NCBI GenBank assembly: GCA_027623995.1
Contig: JAQBUF010000003.1
Coordinates: 1 to 64,000 of the forward strand
Direction of reading: 5' to 3'
Length of the DNA stretch: 64,000 bases
DNA from: Nitrospirota bacterium
Lineage (GTDB): Bacteria; Nitrospirota; Nitrospiria; Nitrospirales; UBA8639
The notes under the pieces are model-generated. The model ran no database searches, was not told where the DNA came from, and was given only the letters and a program-made list of their open reading frames with translations. Of this stretch, positions 44,569 to 53,463 are shown piece by piece. The position numbers and the translations under genes are program-made. The number at the start of each line of letters is the position of its first letter. Position 1 is the stretch's first letter.

Positions 44569-45729
44569 TTAAAATGATTTTACATAGGCTTGGTAGGCAT
44601 CAAAATTTCTCTTCATCTCATCAAGAGTATCCCCACCAAATTTTTCCATCATGGCATTCGCCATTTCATAGGCAATCACGGCTTCGCCAACGACACCAGC
44701 CGCCGGCACCGTGCAAATGTCGGAACGTTCGACCGTGGCTTCAAAGGGTTGCTTCGTCTGAATGTCGACACTGTTTTTTGGTCGGTACAATGTGGCAATC
44801 GGCTTCATAGCAACGCGAATGACAATGGGTTGACCATTGGTGATCCCCCCTTCTAACCCACCAGCATTATTCGTCTTTCGCATGAACCCGGTGCCAGATT
44901 CATCTGGATAGATATCGTCATGAACTTCGGAACCAAATCGGCGGGCCGATTCAAACCCCATGCCGATTTCAACGCCCTTCATCGCTTGAATGCTCATGGC
45001 CGCCATAGCCAGACGAGCGCTCAACCGCCGGTCCCACTGGGTATAACTTCCCAACCCAATGGGAGGATTCGTCACCACGACTTCAAACACGCCACCAAGG
45101 CTATCGCCTTTATGTTTGGCTGAACGAATTTCTTCGATCATCTTTTCTCCAGCCTCTTGATCCCAACAACGCACTTGTGATTCTTCGGCCTTGGCATAGG
45201 CCTCTAATGGATCATCAGGCGATGGAGCCACCACCGAACCAATCTCCATGGTATAACTCACCACTTTCATGCCAAATTGGCCCAGTAGCGCTTTCCCTAC
45301 CGCACCCACGGCCACACGAATAGCCGTCTCACGAGCGCTGGCTTTTTCAAGGACATTTCGAATATCACGATGGCCATATTTGATCGCACCAACAAGATCG
45401 GCATGGCCGGGACGGGGACGAGTCACCACTCGCTCTGTCGAGGGAGGACCGGGCTCGACCGCCATGATGTCTTTCCAATTTTCCCAATCTTTGTTACGGA
45501 TGAGAAGGCCAAGAGGATTGCCCAAAGTCATCCCTTTACGCACCCCGCAGGTAAACTCGATTTGGTCTTTTTCAATCCTCATTCGTCCTCCACGACCATA
45601 CCCACCTTGCCGCCGTGCCAGATCGTTATTGACCTCTTCTGCAGTAACGGGCAACCCCGCTGGAACACCTTCAAGCACTGCCATGAGACATTGCCCATGA
45701 GACTCACCTGCGTTTAAATAGCGCAACAT
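44569..45729 (-). CDS. aroC: Chorismate synthase
   Basis: The 386-residue FMN-dependent enzyme converts EPSP to chorismate, the last shared step of aromatic amino acid synthesis. Signatures present are YLNAGESHGQCLMAVLEG, RRQGGYGRGGRM, RPGHADLVGAIKYGHRDIRN, ASARETAIRVAVGAVG, NAGGLEGGITNGQPIV and KPIATLYRPKNSVD. Length is that of the longer bacterial type. It is the upstream member of the aroC-aroB pair and lies downstream of the pil genes on the same strand with about 150 bp between, so it probably has its own promoter. Confidence 0.97.
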   Translation of the reverse strand: MLRYLNAGESHGQCLMAVLEGVPAGLPVTAEEVNNDLARRQGGYGRGGRMRIEKDQIEFTCGVRKGMTLGNPLGLLIRNKDWENWKDIMAVEPGPPSTERVVTRPRPGHADLVGAIKYGHRDIRNVLEKASARETAIRVAVGAVGKALLGQFGMKVVSYTMEIGSVVAPSPDDPLEAYAKAEESQVRCWDQEAGEKMIEEIRSAKHKGDSLGGVFEVVVTNPPIGLGSYTQWDRRLSARLAMAAMSIQAMKGVEIGMGFESARRFGSEVHDDIYPDESGTGFMRKTNNAGGLEGGITNGQPIVIRVAMKPIATLYRPKNSVDIQTKQPFEATVERSDICTVPAAGVVGEAVIAYEMANAMMEKFGGDTLDEMKRNFDAYQAYVKSF

Positions 45730-45877
45730 ATGTACACCTTATGTAAGAAATACCAAACACTCAGACTCTTTGATCAAAGACTTATAAAACCATAATAACG
45801 TGATCGACAAAGAAATTACACAACAGCCATGTGTATTCGCGGATTCATTCCCCTTATTGCCAAAATCATTTCCACCA

Positions 45878-46213
45878 TCATTCCTGGGCCTTCAACTTTA
45901 AGGACAGGCGCAAGGTGAGTTGGTCTCCGGTGGCCTTGATCGCGTATTGCACGCCCCTATCAAGTGAATAGTTGAGATCAAACACCAACCGTAATTTCTG
46001 GGGATGTTGACCAATTCGAATACGTTTCAATAACACATGATCAATGGGCAACTCTTGAAATCGAATGGCCGGGATCACATTTGGAAGATCGAGACTTAGA
46101 CGCTGCACACCCACAGGACTGAGTCGGTACGTCAGAGGGCCATCACCCTGAATAACAATGGTAATGTCATCGACTCCCCGCTGAACTGCGATTTTCTTAA
46201 CAACACGTTTCAA
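45878..46213 (-). CDS. AMIN-domain protein, stand-alone remnant or relative of PilQ N-terminus
   Basis: The 111-residue product is one AMIN domain (DDITIVIQGDGPLTYRLSPV, RLSLDLPNVIP, RIRIGQHPQKLRLVFDLN). AMIN domains occur at the N-terminus of the type IV pilus secretin PilQ and of AmiC-type amidases. Here the secretin part is absent and the gene follows pilP, where pilQ usually lies. The start is a TTG with no signal peptide, yet AMIN proteins act in the periplasm. Directly upstream, starting at an ATG abutting the pilP stop (46311), a 33-codon frame encodes a hydrophobic leader (ELFASILFTALCVF) that would join this frame if one T were added at 46213. A one-base deletion is therefore likely. 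Confidence 0.65.
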   Translation of the reverse strand: MKRVVKKIAVQRGVDDITIVIQGDGPLTYRLSPVGVQRLSLDLPNVIPAIRFQELPIDHVLLKRIRIGQHPQKLRLVFDLNYSLDRGVQYAIKATGDQLTLRLSLKLKAQE

Positions 46214-46311
46214 AGGCCCTCATTGGGCTGACGGGTTCGCTCGAATACACAGAGCGCTGTAAAAAGGATGGACGCAAATAATTCCAGAGATCCATGTCCC
46301 CTATAAGCCAT

Positions 46312-46812
46312 TCAGGGAGAAAGAAATAACGTCGTTTCCAATATACGCGAGTCGACGTTGTCTTCCAAGGGCTGAGCGACGACGACTGAATCATTCGTGA
46401 TGTCTGTGACGGATAGCGAAAGACCTTCAAGTAAACTCCCTGGCCCTACGACAACACGTTCCCCATTAGGCAATTTCAAAATGGCCTGATATCCACGTTT
46501 GCCTGAAATAATGCCGAGGACACGTACCCCCTCTTCGGCATGAACCGACTCTGGCAAACCAGTAACGGTAGGCTCTTCAGGAGTATGAGAAATTGACGAC
46601 GGGAGAAAAGGATCTCGACGATTTTCAACGTTATAGGTGTATGGTTGATCAACCTTTTTCACAGAAAACTTTTCGCCTTTTTCTGAAAGAAAAATAGCGT
46701 CAGTTCCGAATGCTGGAAATACGAAGTGGCTACTCAGACCACCCCCCATGGCAATCAACGCAAAGCCGGTTATCCACACACCTTTTGGCACCCATGAATG
46801 ACTGGCGGACAT
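46312..46812 (-). CDS. pilP: Type IV pilus assembly lipoprotein-like protein PilP
   Basis: The 166-residue product has an N-terminal membrane segment (VWITGFALIAMGGGLSSHFVF) and a periplasmic PilP-like region: YTYNVENRRDPFLPSS, the usual RDPF motif, then a beta-rich part (VRVLGIISGKRGYQAILKLPNGERVVVGPGSLL). PilP links the inner-membrane PilNO pair to the PilQ secretin. The typical lipobox cysteine is not present, so it may be anchored by a helix. It follows pilO by eight bases and completes pilMNOP. Similarity is in pattern, and assignment rests partly on position. Confidence 0.8.
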   Translation of the reverse strand: MSASHSWVPKGVWITGFALIAMGGGLSSHFVFPAFGTDAIFLSEKGEKFSVKKVDQPYTYNVENRRDPFLPSSISHTPEEPTVTGLPESVHAEEGVRVLGIISGKRGYQAILKLPNGERVVVGPGSLLEGLSLSVTDITNDSVVVAQPLEDNVDSRILETTLFLSP

Positions 46813-46820
46813 ATCGGCCC

Positions 46821-47456
46821 TTACCCTTTGCCTTCTAACGATGAAGGACTGGTGGACTCTTTGTGATGATTGGCAAGTGTTGGAGTTTTCGCTTCATACC
46901 CCACAAAGTCAATTGTGGTTCGCACGGTAGAATGTTTATCGTCTGAATCGACACGATCCATCGTAAGGGCCAACACCCCCATCATCTTAGAGAGATATTG
47001 GGTGCGATCAAGAAATTGAGCCACATGATGATACCCACCCTCAATATGAAGTTGAAGGTGACGGACGACTCGAGGCTCCCCATCACCACTCTCCTGCTGA
47101 TCCGGTTTCCATAATGTCAAAAGGATCCCAGCCTCATCTGCGATATGTGACATATCCGAAAGGACCTGGCTCATGGGCACGTCTAACCCAAGCCTGGCTG
47201 TTTGCCTGGAGACCAGGGACTCCCATTGAGATAATTCCTCTTTCGTTTTCCCAATCTGTCCATCTGATCGAGCATAGAGATGTAACTTTTCCTCAAGATC
47301 ATGAATTTCCATTTTCGCACCATCAACCTGAACCAAAAGAGGTTCAGCAACCACCCAATAAAACCCTCCCCCGCAGAGCACCATAAACAGCCCAAAGAGA
47401 GAGGCCTTCTGGACCATGGGGGTGACATCAAACCACTCAAGAAGGCGAGACAGCAT
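46821..47456 (-). CDS. pilO: Type IV pilus inner-membrane protein PilO
   Basis: The 211-residue protein has one N-terminal membrane helix (ASLFGLFMVLCGGGFYWVVAE), a coiled coil (about residues 35-75, GAKMEIHDLEEKLHLYARSD) and a small alpha/beta domain (EPRVVRHLQLHIEGGYHHVAQFLDRTQYL), the PilO/GspM-like layout. It pairs with PilN to form the periplasmic alignment platform of the type IV pilus machine. It overlaps the end of pilN by 20 bp, indicating translational coupling. The C-terminal tail after about residue 190 is polar and short. Confidence 0.88.
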   Translation of the reverse strand: MLSRLLEWFDVTPMVQKASLFGLFMVLCGGGFYWVVAEPLLVQVDGAKMEIHDLEEKLHLYARSDGQIGKTKEELSQWESLVSRQTARLGLDVPMSQVLSDMSHIADEAGILLTLWKPDQQESGDGEPRVVRHLQLHIEGGYHHVAQFLDRTQYLSKMMGVLALTMDRVDSDDKHSTVRTTIDFVGYEAKTPTLANHHKESTSPSSLEGKG

Positions 47457-48009
47457 GTAACTCCGACATTAAAAGAAGATTCATGGTGAATGGATAGAGA
47501 GAGGATTCTCTGGTCTTCTTACCCGTTTCAAGAACTGCCACGGATTGAAAGAGTTCCTGACCCTTAAGGTTTCGAGAAAATTGCACGATTTGATTTCTTG
47601 TTTGGGCAAACCCCACAAGCGTGACCTGCTCGCGTTTCATTTCAAGTTTTGCCAACCAAATGTTCAAAGGATCCAGACTGCGACTTACCGCATCAAGTAG
47701 TTGAAGGGGTTGTCGCTGTTGAGCGGCCAAAGCTATCACCTGTTGACTCCTATTCACCAAGTCTGCAGTTTGCCGATTCATTATTTCAAATTGCTCATGT
47801 CGCCGTTTCAACTCGACAAGCTGTGCAGCTTTCAAATTCTTTTGGCTATGAAGTTGTGCAAGAGTCCGTTCAAAGTCTACCCAGACAAACCCACAAACGA
47901 GCACCAGCCCCAAGAACAGACACAACACCACGACCGCTTCGCTCTTACACCGCTGACGCAGGCCTCGCTCTTTGTCTAGGGAACTGCGGAGTAGATTAAT
48001 CTCAATCAT
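47437..48009 (-). CDS. pilN: Type IV pilus inner-membrane protein PilN
   Basis: The 190-residue protein starts with the PilN cytoplasmic motif IEINLLRSSLDKERG (consensus INLLP), which binds PilM, then one membrane helix (AVVVLCLFLGLVLVCGFVWV), a coiled coil (QLHSQKNLKAAQLVELKRRH) and a periplasmic alpha/beta domain (WLAKLEMKREQVTLVGFAQT). This is the normal PilN layout and length. It lies eight bases after pilM and overlaps pilO by 20 bp. It works with PilM, PilO and PilP as the inner-membrane platform. Confidence 0.92.
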   Translation of the reverse strand: MIEINLLRSSLDKERGLRQRCKSEAVVVLCLFLGLVLVCGFVWVDFERTLAQLHSQKNLKAAQLVELKRRHEQFEIMNRQTADLVNRSQQVIALAAQQRQPLQLLDAVSRSLDPLNIWLAKLEMKREQVTLVGFAQTRNQIVQFSRNLKGQELFQSVAVLETGKKTRESSLYPFTMNLLLMSELHAVSPS

Positions 48010-48017
48010 CTAGGACC

Positions 48018-49106
48018 TTATCCATGAAATGCTCGGAGGGCTAATCCCTCGGCTATATGGGTCAAGGGAGACAAAGGTTGAGATCCTATCTTTACTTCGT
48101 GTGACTTCACAGGCGAGGTCAGGCCTAAACGACAAACTGGAATCGAGAAACTTTGGCGAAGCTCCTCCTGTAGTCCACAACGTTCGGCAAGAGGACCGGC
48201 CAGAAAAACTTTTTCAACTTCCAGGTCCGGCAACATTTCTTTTGCACCTTCGATAGTTCGCTTGAGTTCACTGAGGATTTCAAGCCACAACATTTTTTCA
48301 GATGGTGATGGGTCGTGATCAATGGTCGCTTGCTCGCCATTTCTCCACGCACCTTGGGCAAGACTATTCAAAACTGTCCTTGCCTCATTGTGAATGGAGA
48401 CAGAATAGAAATTCACATCACGAACAAGCAACGGCTCGCCTTGCACCATCACCGCAACATTCATCATGGACTCCCGGAGATTGGCAATAAGGTAGGTTGA
48501 ATGGTGTTGTACCACTTCATGCATTGAAGTCCAATTCAGAAACGCCAACGCCTCAACGTCACAAATCACTGGGTGCAATCCCACAGCTTCCAATACATCC
48601 CTTCGCTCATCCACCGCTTCGCGCTTAGCCGCGATTAAAAGAATATCCAAATCTTCAATAGTCTCACCAAGGAGGCTTGAGGAACATGGTGAAAAATCAA
48701 GATACACCTCTTCAGGATCATAGGGGATATATTGCGAAGTTTCCCACATCACATAATCGTCCAAATCATGTTGATGGCATCTTGGGACACTGATCCGCTT
48801 GACCATCACACTCGCCCCATTGACCCCCATCGCCACGGACGCACCTGAGAGATGATACTTTTCTACAAATAGGGTGAGGGCTGAAACCAGGGCTGCCTTA
48901 TTGTGAATTCGCCCATCTTGCACCATGTTCGTGTCGAGTTTTTCACACCCCCATTGATTCACATATTGCCGACCCTGTTTTTCCCTGAGATCAACAAAGG
49001 TCATAGCTTGTGAATCCAGGTCAAAGCCAATTGTTAGGGTTGGTTGTGACCATGGCCAGATTGTTCGTGGGTGTTGAAAAAAAGAGGCTAGCCAGGAGGT
49101 AGGCAT
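48018..49106 (-). CDS. pilM: Type IV pilus assembly ATPase-fold protein PilM
   Basis: The 362-residue cytoplasmic protein has the actin-like PilM fold: IGFDLDSQAMTFVDLRE, VAMGVNGASVMVKRISVP, DDYVMWETSQYIPYDPEEVYLDF and VFLAGPLAERCGLQEEL. PilM binds the cytoplasmic tip of PilN and links it to the pilus motor. It is the first gene of pilM-N-O-P-AMIN on the minus strand. The segment around residue 70-150 is the best conserved. The pilus ATPases and pilins are not in the window. Confidence 0.93.
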   Translation of the reverse strand: MPTSWLASFFQHPRTIWPWSQPTLTIGFDLDSQAMTFVDLREKQGRQYVNQWGCEKLDTNMVQDGRIHNKAALVSALTLFVEKYHLSGASVAMGVNGASVMVKRISVPRCHQHDLDDYVMWETSQYIPYDPEEVYLDFSPCSSSLLGETIEDLDILLIAAKREAVDERRDVLEAVGLHPVICDVEALAFLNWTSMHEVVQHHSTYLIANLRESMMNVAVMVQGEPLLVRDVNFYSVSIHNEARTVLNSLAQGAWRNGEQATIDHDPSPSEKMLWLEILSELKRTIEGAKEMLPDLEVEKVFLAGPLAERCGLQEELRQSFSIPVCRLGLTSPVKSHEVKIGSQPLSPLTHIAEGLALRAFHG

Positions 49107-49192
49107 GAGAGAAGGACACCCTTAAAATCAGTGAAAACCTTATCATTTTCCATGAGAAACCACGGAATGCTCCACAAAATTTTTACCTTCCA

Positions 49193-49222
49193 ACACTACA
49201 CTGTTGGCCAATTTTCCGTCAA
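49193..49222 (-). promoter_or_regulatory. Possible sigma-70 promoter for the pilMNOP operon
   Basis: Read on the minus strand, TTGACG (49217-49222) is followed after 18 bases by TAGTGT (49193-49198), about 85 bases before the pilM start. The -35 is good and the -10 weak. This is inferred from sequence alone. Confidence 0.35.
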
Positions 49223-49360
49223 ACCACGGGGCAAGTGACATTCGGATGTTTGCGAGGTTCAAAAATCGCCCGATACTAAACATCGATCATTTTTCCAAAG
49301 ACACACAAAACTCAAACTTCACTCCATAAGAAAGAAGCATGAGTCAATAATTCTCTGCAA

Positions 49361-49539
49361 GGGCCTGTTGAATAATGTACGCCAATAGCCAATCAAGGCT
49401 TCAGATGAGTCAAGCCTCATCAATGATGAGGGAATGTTCAAAAAAGTTCGACCAACAAGGCCGCAGCCATGTTGTCGCGCGGAGCCTACCTATAGTACGT
49501 GAGCGAGAACGCCGCTGGCGGTTTTTTTCAACATGGCCC
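49361..49539. mobile_element. Family F MITE-like element, copy F2
   Basis: The 179-bp copy begins GGGCCTGTTGAATAATG and ends TTTTTTTCAACATGGCCC, giving imperfect terminal inverted repeats, and is bracketed by TGCAA on both sides (49356-49360 and 49540-49544). Its interior (GAACGCCGCTGGCGG, CAAGGCCGCAGCC) matches F1 in reverse orientation but lacks about 60 bp of it. No transposase gene is present. Confidence 0.85.
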
Positions 49540-49621
49540 TGCAACGTAGATTAGGGGATGAGGGAGGAAGAACGACTCAGGAACTTAACAAAAGAAGAAA
49601 TACAGCGTTCGAAGTGACAAG

Positions 49622-50593
49622 TTACGAGCGATGCATGTCTCGATGGCGAATTTGCACGTCATGACCTAAGGAGAGAAATACCTGCTGGAGTCTGAGAGCG
49701 ACAGACACTGACCGATGACGACCACCAGTACATCCAATGGCAACAGTCAAATAACTTCGTCGTTCCTGTTCAAATAGGGGAAAAAGAAAGACAAAAAGAT
49801 TTTGCAAATGTGTCAGGAGCCCTTCGGCATTTTTATTTTCAAATACGTAACGTTGCACGGCCTCATGTTCACCAGTGAGTTCCTTCAAGTCTGGAACAAA
49901 GTTTGGGTTTTGGAGAAAACGCACATCAAAGACTAGATCGGCATCATAGGGCACGCCAAATTTATACCCAAACGTCATCAAGGACACTCGCATGGATTGC
50001 TTATGGTCTACATCACTAAAGTGTCGTGCCATCCAATCGCGCAGTTCATGCACGGTCATATTCGAGGTATCCAGCACTTGATCAGCACCCGATCGCAATT
50101 CTTGCAATTGTTGTCGCTCTAATTGAATTCCCTCAATCACGGGCTGCTGCGGTAAAAGAGGATGAGGGCGACGGGATTCTGAAAATCGGCGGGTCAGTAC
50201 GACATCACTGGCTTCTAGAAAAAGAAGCTCCACGGAATAGGTGCTCTGTTTCAAGCGTGAGAGATTGTCAAAGAAATCGGCGAAAAATCCGCGTTCTCGT
50301 ATATCGATGCCCAAGGCAATGTTTCGAACATCTCCACTCCGCTGTCCACACAACTCTGCAAATTTTGGGAACAATGCCGGCGGAAGATTGTCCACACAAA
50401 AAAACCCAAGATCCTCAAGGCATTTCAGCGCAAGGGTTTTTCCAGATCCTGAGGCACCACTGACAATCACGAGTTGAAGGCGCGCTTCTGGGTTTTTCAA
50501 GTCCACAATGTCACCACTCGCCATCGATGAGTCCATTCCGCAATCCGTAAGTTCATCCATCAAGTAAAGGGTGGGGGAATAGGACAGGTTCAT
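49622..50593 (-). CDS. rapZ: RNase adapter protein RapZ (P-loop nucleotide-binding)
   Basis: The protein shows the RapZ/YvcJ pattern: Walker A [34 protein letters not shown], the Walker B-like [24 protein letters not shown], and the C-terminal [22 protein letters not shown]-like segment ending in [15 protein letters not shown]. In E. coli RapZ directs RNase E to the small RNA GlmZ, tuning amino-sugar synthesis; in other phyla its partner is less certain. The track start is a TTG inside rpoN; I use the ATG at 50593 (GGTGGA before it), although a start closer to LVIVSGASG is also possible. It follows rpoN directly; the usual hpf gene between them is missing. Confidence 0.9.
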   Translation of the reverse strand: [323 protein letters not shown]

Positions 50594-50606
50594 TCCACCA
50601 AAGTCG

Positions 50607-52100
50607 TTATGAGGGCATCCGTTTCCGTTGACTTGCCGGCGCAATATTCAGCTCGGCTCGATATTTCGCCACAGTACGCCGCGCGATGATAATTCCACGG
50701 TGCTTCAACCTCGCCACGATTTCTTGATCTTTTAAAGGCTTCTTCGCACTTTCAAGAGCCACCATTTCACGTATCAATTCCCGGACCGTGAGAGAGGATA
50801 AATCTTCGGCCCCAGGATCAGATCGTTGGATGCCAGCATTAAAGAAAAACTTTAATTCCAACATCCCCTGAGGACAATACATGTATTTATTCGTCGTCAC
50901 CCGACTGATCGTTGACTCATGCATCCCCACATCTTCCGCAACTTGCTTGAGAACCAAAGGCTTTAAATGCTGAATACCCTTATCAAGAAAGGGTTCTTGG
51001 AAATGAATAAGACTTCGCACAACTTTTAGAATGGTTTTATTCCGTTGATCTAGACTGCGAATGATCCACTGTGCCCCTCGAATCTTATCATCAAGATACA
51101 CTTTTGTTGACTCTGGGGTATCTCCGCCTCCACTCATCATCTGTTTGTAATAGGGGCTAATCTGTACTCGAGGCACCCCATCTTCGTTTAACAGTACCAC
51201 CCATTCACCTTCATCTTTAAAGACAAACACATCGGGAATAATGATTTGATTCGTATCAGAGAAATACGGGCGCCCAGGTTTAGGCTCTAAACCCTCAATA
51301 ATATGAACGGCATCATACACTTCCTCAAGAGACACCCCGACTTCCTTCGCGATGAGAGGGTACCGCTTTTTTTGAAGATCAGTTAAATGATTCGCAATAA
51401 TTGTTTTGAGTAATGAATCCGGCCCGGTACCATTGGCGGAATGGGCACGTCCTACCAATCCATAATGCAAATGCCGCAATTGAATATTGAGGCATTCCTG
51501 AAGATCACGCGCAGCCACCCCGGGAGGATCAAAGGTTTGAATAAGGTCCAGGGCATTTTCAACTTGATGAAGACTCGCATGGGTATCTTCCGCAATCTCC
51601 TCAAGAGAGGTTCGGATATAGCCATCTTCATCGATATTGCCAATTAAGACTGTCCCAATGGCCTGCTCTTCTTCACTCACAGATGACAGGCGTAACTGCC
51701 ATAACAAGTGTTCTTCAAGCGAGGCGGGTCTCGTCAGCGTCTGTTCAAAGGAAGGAAAATCTTCGTCGTTGATAGGAGAAGATTGGCTGGCACCTCCTGC
51801 TCGCCAATCACTTTCATAATAATTGTCCCATTCCTCAGAGGATAACGGTTCGGTAAATTCTGTCGTTTCCGTCTCACCACTGGCTTCCCCATCAGCTGCC
51901 GCCACCTCTTTGGCTTCGGCTACGCTTTCGACTTCTTCCTGGTCTGCCCCGACTTCTTCGAGTAAGGGATTTTCCATGAGGTGCTGAGACAACGTTTGCT
52001 GTAGTTCAAGTCTAGATAACTGAAGAAGTTTTATCGCTTGTTGAAGTTGGGGAGTCATCACCAACCTCTGGCTCAACTTCAAATCTAGTCGTAATTCCAT
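50607..52100 (-). CDS. rpoN: RNA polymerase sigma-54 factor
   Basis: The 497-residue protein has all three sigma-54 regions: region I rich in Gln and Leu (LKLSQRLVMTPQLQQAIKLLQLSRLELQ), an acidic region II (about residues 50-115, EEVESVAEAKEVAAADGE) and region III with core-binding, the helix-turn-helix (VAEDVGMHESTISRVTTNKYM) and the RpoN box ARRTVAKYRAEL. It recognises -24/-12 promoters opened by AAA+ enhancer-binding proteins. It lies 23 bp downstream of lptB, the same lptAB-rpoN order seen in many proteobacteria, and upstream of rapZ. Confidence 0.96.
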   Translation of the reverse strand: MELRLDLKLSQRLVMTPQLQQAIKLLQLSRLELQQTLSQHLMENPLLEEVGADQEEVESVAEAKEVAAADGEASGETETTEFTEPLSSEEWDNYYESDWRAGGASQSSPINDEDFPSFEQTLTRPASLEEHLLWQLRLSSVSEEEQAIGTVLIGNIDEDGYIRTSLEEIAEDTHASLHQVENALDLIQTFDPPGVAARDLQECLNIQLRHLHYGLVGRAHSANGTGPDSLLKTIIANHLTDLQKKRYPLIAKEVGVSLEEVYDAVHIIEGLEPKPGRPYFSDTNQIIIPDVFVFKDEGEWVVLLNEDGVPRVQISPYYKQMMSGGGDTPESTKVYLDDKIRGAQWIIRSLDQRNKTILKVVRSLIHFQEPFLDKGIQHLKPLVLKQVAEDVGMHESTISRVTTNKYMYCPQGMLELKFFFNAGIQRSDPGAEDLSSLTVRELIREMVALESAKKPLKDQEIVARLKHRGIIIARRTVAKYRAELNIAPASQRKRMPS

Positions 52101-52123
52101 ATCCTCACACCAACCTTTAATAC

Positions 52124-52855
52124 CTATGAGAGCTTGAAACGTTCACCTAAGTAGATAGCTCGAGCTTTCGGACTACTCACGACCGCTTCAGGATTGCCTG
52201 ATTCTAAGATCGTACCTTCGTTAATTATATAGGCTCGATCCGTTATGGAAAGGGTTTCTTGCACATTATGATCTGTAATTAAAATGCCAATGTTTTTCTT
52301 TTTTAACGATGTAATAATTTCCTGGATATCGGAAACCGCAATCGGATCAATACCCGCAAATGGCTCATCCAACAATAAGAAACTTGGCTTCGTGGCGAGC
52401 GCGCGAGTGATCTCGAGTCTCCGACGTTCCCCACCTGACAAGGTAAACGCTTGGCTTTTTCGAAGGTTCGTCAAACCAAGCTCACCCAGCAATTCATCCA
52501 GTCGAATCAGCCTCTCTTGCTTGGAAAGACCAAGCGTCTCTAGCACTGCCATGATGTTGTCTTCAACGGACAATCGACGAAACACGGAAGCTTCCTGCGG
52601 AAGATAGCCAATTCCTTGCCGCGCCCGTTGATACATCGGCAAATGAGTAATGGGCTCACGGTTCAGGAGGATTTGCCCATGATCGGGCTGACAGAGCCCC
52701 ACGACCATATCAAAAATTGTGGTTTTCCCTGCGCCATTGGGACCTAGGAGACCGACAATCTCTCCAGCCTCAACGTCAAGAGACACGCCACGAACAACTT
52801 CGCGTCCCTTAAAACTCTTTCTCAGTTCCTTCGCATAAACACGGGGTTGCCGCAT
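52124..52855 (-). CDS. lptB: LPS export ABC transporter ATP-binding protein LptB
   Basis: From the ATG at 52855 the product is 243 residues, the normal LptB length, beginning [21 protein letters not shown]. It has Walker [13 protein letters not shown], the Q-loop, the ABC signature [12 protein letters not shown], Walker [14 protein letters not shown] and the switch His in LITDHNVQE. LptB powers LPS transport with LptFG at the inner membrane. The track start (53029) would add 58 residues read from lptA in another frame and is rejected. It lies downstream of lptC-lptA in one operon. Confidence 0.95.
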   Translation of the reverse strand: MRQPRVYAKELRKSFKGREVVRGVSLDVEAGEIVGLLGPNGAGKTTIFDMVVGLCQPDHGQILLNREPITHLPMYQRARQGIGYLPQEASVFRRLSVEDNIMAVLETLGLSKQERLIRLDELLGELGLTNLRKSQAFTLSGGERRRLEITRALATKPSFLLLDEPFAGIDPIAVSDIQEIITSLKKKNIGILITDHNVQETLSITDRAYIINEGTILESGNPEAVVSSPKARAIYLGERFKLS

Positions 52856-52914
52856 GATGTTATAAAAACCGCGCACTCCAAATAAATATCGGACTTGTGG
52901 GGAGAAGCATTGGC

Positions 52915-53463
52915 CTAACTGTCTGGTTCCTCTTGGATAACCACATGGGATCCACCTTCCACAATGCTTCGCTCTTCTTTTAAGAAAATCGTCATTCGTG
53001 TCCCGGTCACCCTGGTCCCATTCTGCCAAGCCACTGGAGTTTCGGTGAGCACGACCTTATCTTCGTCTTTATAATAAACGGCTCGTCCACTTGTGGCTTT
53101 ACCATCTTCTTTTTCAATGATGACATGGCCTTGGGCTTCGACCACATCCACTTGCTGTCCAAATGAATCGTCTGATGATTTCTCGGTTGATGAATTCTCC
53201 GATTTTCCGGGTTCATCTTTTTTAAAAAACACCGTCATGCGATCAGCTCGGATTACCATATTTTCTCGAGTTAAGACCACGGACTTTTCAAAAATGGCCT
53301 TCCGTGACTTCCCCTGGGCTATCATGGTCCCAGACGTAATAGTCGTAGGATTACTAGACGCAGCCAAACCTGAGGTCGCTATGAACCCTAGGACAAGGGT
53401 TCCCACCACAAAGGTGACCACAGCCCCCGACCGCTCATTGAGATAAAGATTGCACATGGACAT
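52915..53463 (-). CDS. lptA: LPS transport periplasmic protein LptA
   Basis: The protein has an N-terminal signal sequence ([21 protein letters not shown]) and an OstA/LptA beta-jellyroll: [58 protein letters not shown] and [20 protein letters not shown]. LptA forms the periplasmic bridge that carries LPS from LptC to the outer-membrane LptD. I place the start at the ATG at 53463 (182 residues); the track ATG at 53493 adds ten residues. It overlaps the end of lptC, so translation is probably coupled. A polar insert rich in Ser and Lys (about residues 84-98) interrupts the fold. Confidence 0.88.
   Translation of the reverse strand: MSMCNLYLNERSGAVVTFVVGTLVLGFIATSGLAASSNPTTITSGTMIAQGKSRKAIFEKSVVLTRENMVIRADRMTVFFKKDEPGKSENSSTEKSSDDSFGQQVDVVEAQGHVIIEKEDGKATSGRAVYYKDEDKVVLTETPVAWQNGTRVTGTRMTIFLKEERSIVEGGSHVVIQEEPDS

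Larger units (their letters stand above)
49107..49592. other. Gene-free stretch between rapZ and pilM with family-F copy F2
   Basis: This 490-bp gap contains the F2 insertion (49361-49539) and, nearer pilM, a possible promoter. The remaining sequence has no coding signal on either strand and no tRNA-like structure that I could recognise. Confidence 0.65.

Noticed and set aside
46197-46430. 77-residue ORF overlapping pilP and the AMIN gene
   Set aside because: It runs mostly inside pilP in another frame and has no protein-like features; the separate 33-codon frame starting at 46311 is the more meaningful upstream reading.
52856-53029. Upstream extension of lptB to 53029
   Set aside because: The added residues are read from lptA in another frame; LptB family proteins begin at the ATG at 52855.
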